33,656 nt of DNA from Phallusia fumigata (lineage: Eukaryota; Chordata; Ascidiacea; Phlebobranchia; Ascidiidae), in NCBI GenBank assembly GCA_008931825.1, contig QXVZ01002941.1, forward strand, positions 1-33,656, read 5' to 3'. This document shows, piece after piece, positions 31,270 to 33,656 of the stretch; position 1 is the first letter of the stretch, and each line of letters starts with the position of its first letter. Both the position numbers and the translations under genes were made by a program. A model generated the notes under the pieces. That model searched no databases. It worked only from the letters and a program-made list of their open reading frames with translations, and had not been told where the DNA came from.

Positions 31270-31814
31270 ATGGTCATCCCCCCACAATACTCAGACCTCG
31301 GAAAATCTGCAAAAGATCTTTTTGAAAAAGGATTCAGTAAGTTTTAGGTTTAATGCTTTTGTAATAAGTATTATTTTACCATTTAAACGAGACACCTGTT
31401 TGAAGCAAAATTAAGATAAAGACATACTAAATTTTCATTCTTTTTCAGATTACGGCTTCGCAAAAGTTGATCTTAAAACCAAAACTGGAACCGGAGTGGT
31501 AAGTTTTTGTGCAGTGTAAACTTTAAGTTGCAGTCATGCTGTCACTTAAATATGATTGTGTTGCAATGAATTAGTTCAATCAAAAGTTTACGAACCTTGC
31601 ATTGGCAGGAGTTCACCACAAAAGGATCATCATGCAATGACACCGGAAACATTGTGGGATCATTGGAAACCAAATATAAGCAAGCAAAGCATGGTCTAAC
31701 TTTTACAGAAAAGTGGACCACTGATAACAATCTTTCCACAGAAGTAGCAATCGAGGATCAAATTGCAACAGGACTTAAATTGTCTCTTTGCACTGCATTC
31801 TCACCAAATACTGG
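31270..31814 (+). CDS. VDAC: voltage-dependent anion channel (VDAC porin), exons 1-3, 3' partial
   Basis: Beta-barrel porin of the mitochondrial outer membrane that passes ATP, ADP and other metabolites. Exons are 31270-31336, 31449-31498 and 31609-31814, with GTAAGT, GTAAGT and GTTAGT donors. The start MVIPPQYSDLGKSAKDLFEK matches the conserved VDAC N-terminal helix. Then come GFAKVDLKTKTGTGVEF, VGSLETKYK, GLTFTEKWTTDNNLSTEV and LKLSLCTAFSPNTG, corresponding to the first beta-strands. About 113 of some 280 residues are present. The remaining exons lie past the right edge, reached through the second copy. VDAC1, 2 and 3 cannot be told apart from this part. Confidence 0.95.
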
Positions 31815-33088
31815 GTTAGTTTGTGTTACAGGTGTTTGCGTTTCAACGAGACATTGCATTTTTTTTTGAATTATTGACTCCTGCCCATCCATGCACATTA
31901 CCTTTTAGATGCAGGTTTACTTAGTACTTCATGTACTGTCTCTAACATAGGCGGTGACTTTAGATTACAAAATCATGTCATAAAATATTAAGTACCTTTG
32001 TTAGGGGTAGATAGGGTGAGGCTATGTTAAGGCCTGCATTTTATGTTGCAAATTATTGCATGTTTCTGTGCAGTAAGGTTGCACTGAATATCAAACAAAT
32101 TACCCTGTGCTTTTTTGCGCAATAACACCCGTTTTGCTCATTTGAACTTCTGTTTCCATAACTCACAAAACGAATGTTTAATTCCANCGGGTTACTCAAT
32201 CCAGCGTAAAAGGTCTGTAGTGCGAATTAAGGTCACCCCCTTTTTCGCAAGTAATTCCTTTGTGGAAAATCGTATTCTAAAACGTGGTGCGGACCACCGC
32301 TTGTTACACATCAAGCCGTATTGAAACCGCAGTGTACATTTATTTGTACAAAAAGTTTACAGTTATTTGATACTAGTTGCATCATATTGATCTGCGTTCC
32401 GAGACTAAAGTGAACAATAAATTTGCAGTAAACTATCTACTTTGAGTTGAAAACAGAGTAGCGGCAATTTTTAGTTACAGGTAATGAACATCATACAGTA
32501 ACGCACTATTGCGTGTAGAAATAAGTCAAAAATACTTTTTCAAGTACATGCCACAAGTGATATTTCATAACAGACCATCATCTGAAATTGCCCCTGCGTA
32601 GAGCTTCGGCGTGCCCAACTCGCCGCATAACATGTCCGCGTTCACCTCTACATTGATCGTTGTACGTAGATTGCCGAAGGCCAGAACGCTGTAGGCGTGC
32701 CATGTGCTCGACAAAATCCTTGGTGTTTGCATGAATCTTTCTCTGTTTTATTCGTTACTTTGTTTATTTTGCACTGACAGACTTTAACCGAGTTTTAACT
32801 ATACACAGTCTAGCAAAAGAGTTGGTCAAGAACTTGCACGATATTGCTAGTTTTCAGGATAAAGTACGTGAAATGCAGTTTTACATTCAAGTACAGGGTA
32901 TAATTTGGTGGCAAAGTAGCAATATGGGTCGGAGAACCACAGCAAATTCTAAAAATTTAAAAATCTTGTGCCAGTGTCACTTACCTTGTTATAGACGTCA
33001 AAAATTATGTTTTTTGCTTCAGATTCGCTGCTGACGATTTTAGGTTTTGTTATTTGTTATATATTAGTATTAATACCTAAATTTCACG

Positions 33089-33633
33089 ATGGTCATCCCC
33101 CCACAATACTCAGACCTCGGAAAATCTGCAAAAGATCTTTTTGAAAAAGGATTCAGTAAGTTTTAGGTTTAATGCTTTTGTAATAAGTATTATTTTACCA
33201 TTTAAACGAGACACCTGTTTGAAGCAAAATTAAGATAAAGACATACTAAATTTTCATTCTTTTTCAGATTACGGCTTCGCAAAAGTTGATCTTAAAACCA
33301 AAACTGGAACCGGAGTGGTAAGTTTTTGTGCAGTGTAAACTTTAAGTTGCAGTCATGCTGTCACTTAAATATGATTGTGTTGCAATGAATTAGTTCAATC
33401 AAAAGTTTACGAACCTTGCATTGGCAGGAGTTCACCACAAAAGGATCATCATGCAATGACACCGGAAACATTGTGGGATCATTGGAAACCAAATATAAGC
33501 AAGCAAAGCATGGTCTAACTTTTACAGAAAAGTGGACCACTGATAACAATCTTTCCACAGAAGTAGCAATCGAGGATCAAATTGCAACAGGACTTAAATT
33601 GTCTCTTTGCACTGCATTCTCACCAAATACTGG
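33089..33633 (+). CDS. VDAC: second copy of VDAC exons 1-3 (probably an assembly duplicate)
   Basis: Exons 33089-33155, 33268-33317 and 33428-33633 are identical to those at 31270-31814, including introns. The window ends at base 33656, in intron 3, just after the exon 3 donor. If the duplication is an artefact, this copy is the one that continues into the rest of the gene. A real recent tandem duplication is less likely because the copies show no divergence. Confidence 0.8.
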
Positions 33634-33656
33634 GTTAGTTTGTGTTACAGGTGTTT

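Larger units (their letters stand above)
30369..33656. repeat. exact 1469-bp direct duplication around one N (assembly join over VDAC 5' end)
   Basis: Bases 30369-31837 are repeated as 32188-33656 with a constant offset of 1819 and no difference that I could find. The N is at 32187. The repeat contains the VDAC upstream region, exons 1 to 3 and part of intron 3. Exact identity over introns and upstream sequence, with a one-base gap, points to two overlapping contigs left unmerged. Confidence 0.9.

Overview
This is a window of eukaryotic nuclear DNA, AT-rich, with small spliced genes: exons of 32 to 670 bp, GT-AG introns mostly of 0.2 to 3.7 kb, and many short interspersed repeats. The recognisable proteins are animal-type (a UBE2D-class ubiquitin-conjugating enzyme, a CISD2-type iron-sulfur protein and a mitochondrial porin). 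Compact genes with many short non-autonomous DNA transposons suggest an invertebrate, perhaps a tunicate. That placement is a guess from genome style, not a demonstration.

Layout from left to right. (1) 542-2268, plus strand: the last four coding exons of a UBE2D-like E2; its N-terminal exons lie left of the window. (2) 4588-5316, plus strand: a complete three-exon CISD2-type gene of 135 residues. (3) 7526-17247, minus strand: a six-exon gene predicted here for a 617-residue, Ser/Arg/Pro-rich, largely disordered protein that I cannot name; all splice phases agree. (4) 18668-29607, minus strand: an eleven-exon gene reconstructed here by phase-consistent splicing, 596 residues. It has a basic N-terminus, about six helical repeats (roughly one per exon), and then a segment resembling the helix-turn region of the dynein heavy-chain microtubule-binding stalk, with no motor domain. 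(5) 28691-29020, plus strand: a small two-exon reading frame nested inside intron 1 of gene 4. (6) 31270 to the right edge, plus strand: the first three coding exons of a VDAC porin, present twice as an exact 1469-bp copy either side of a single N.

The assembly carries artefacts. Six isolated N characters mark joins (9232, 10773, 14876, 25488, 27599, 32187), and five of them sit between two copies of the same sequence. These look like unmerged overlapping contigs or haplotypes, and they create false partial exon duplicates in gene 3 and in VDAC.

Introns and intergenic DNA hold hAT-type non-autonomous elements (three with recognisable 8-bp target duplications), a GTTGA-tailed interspersed family in at least five copies, tRNA-derived fragments, foldback elements and diverged tandem duplications. 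The genes do not form an obvious pathway. The most interesting object is the orphan dynein-stalk-like repeat protein. Its neighbour, gene 3, is transcribed in the same direction and begins about 1.4 kb downstream of it, so the two might be one locus with alternative promoters, although their splice phases do not require that.
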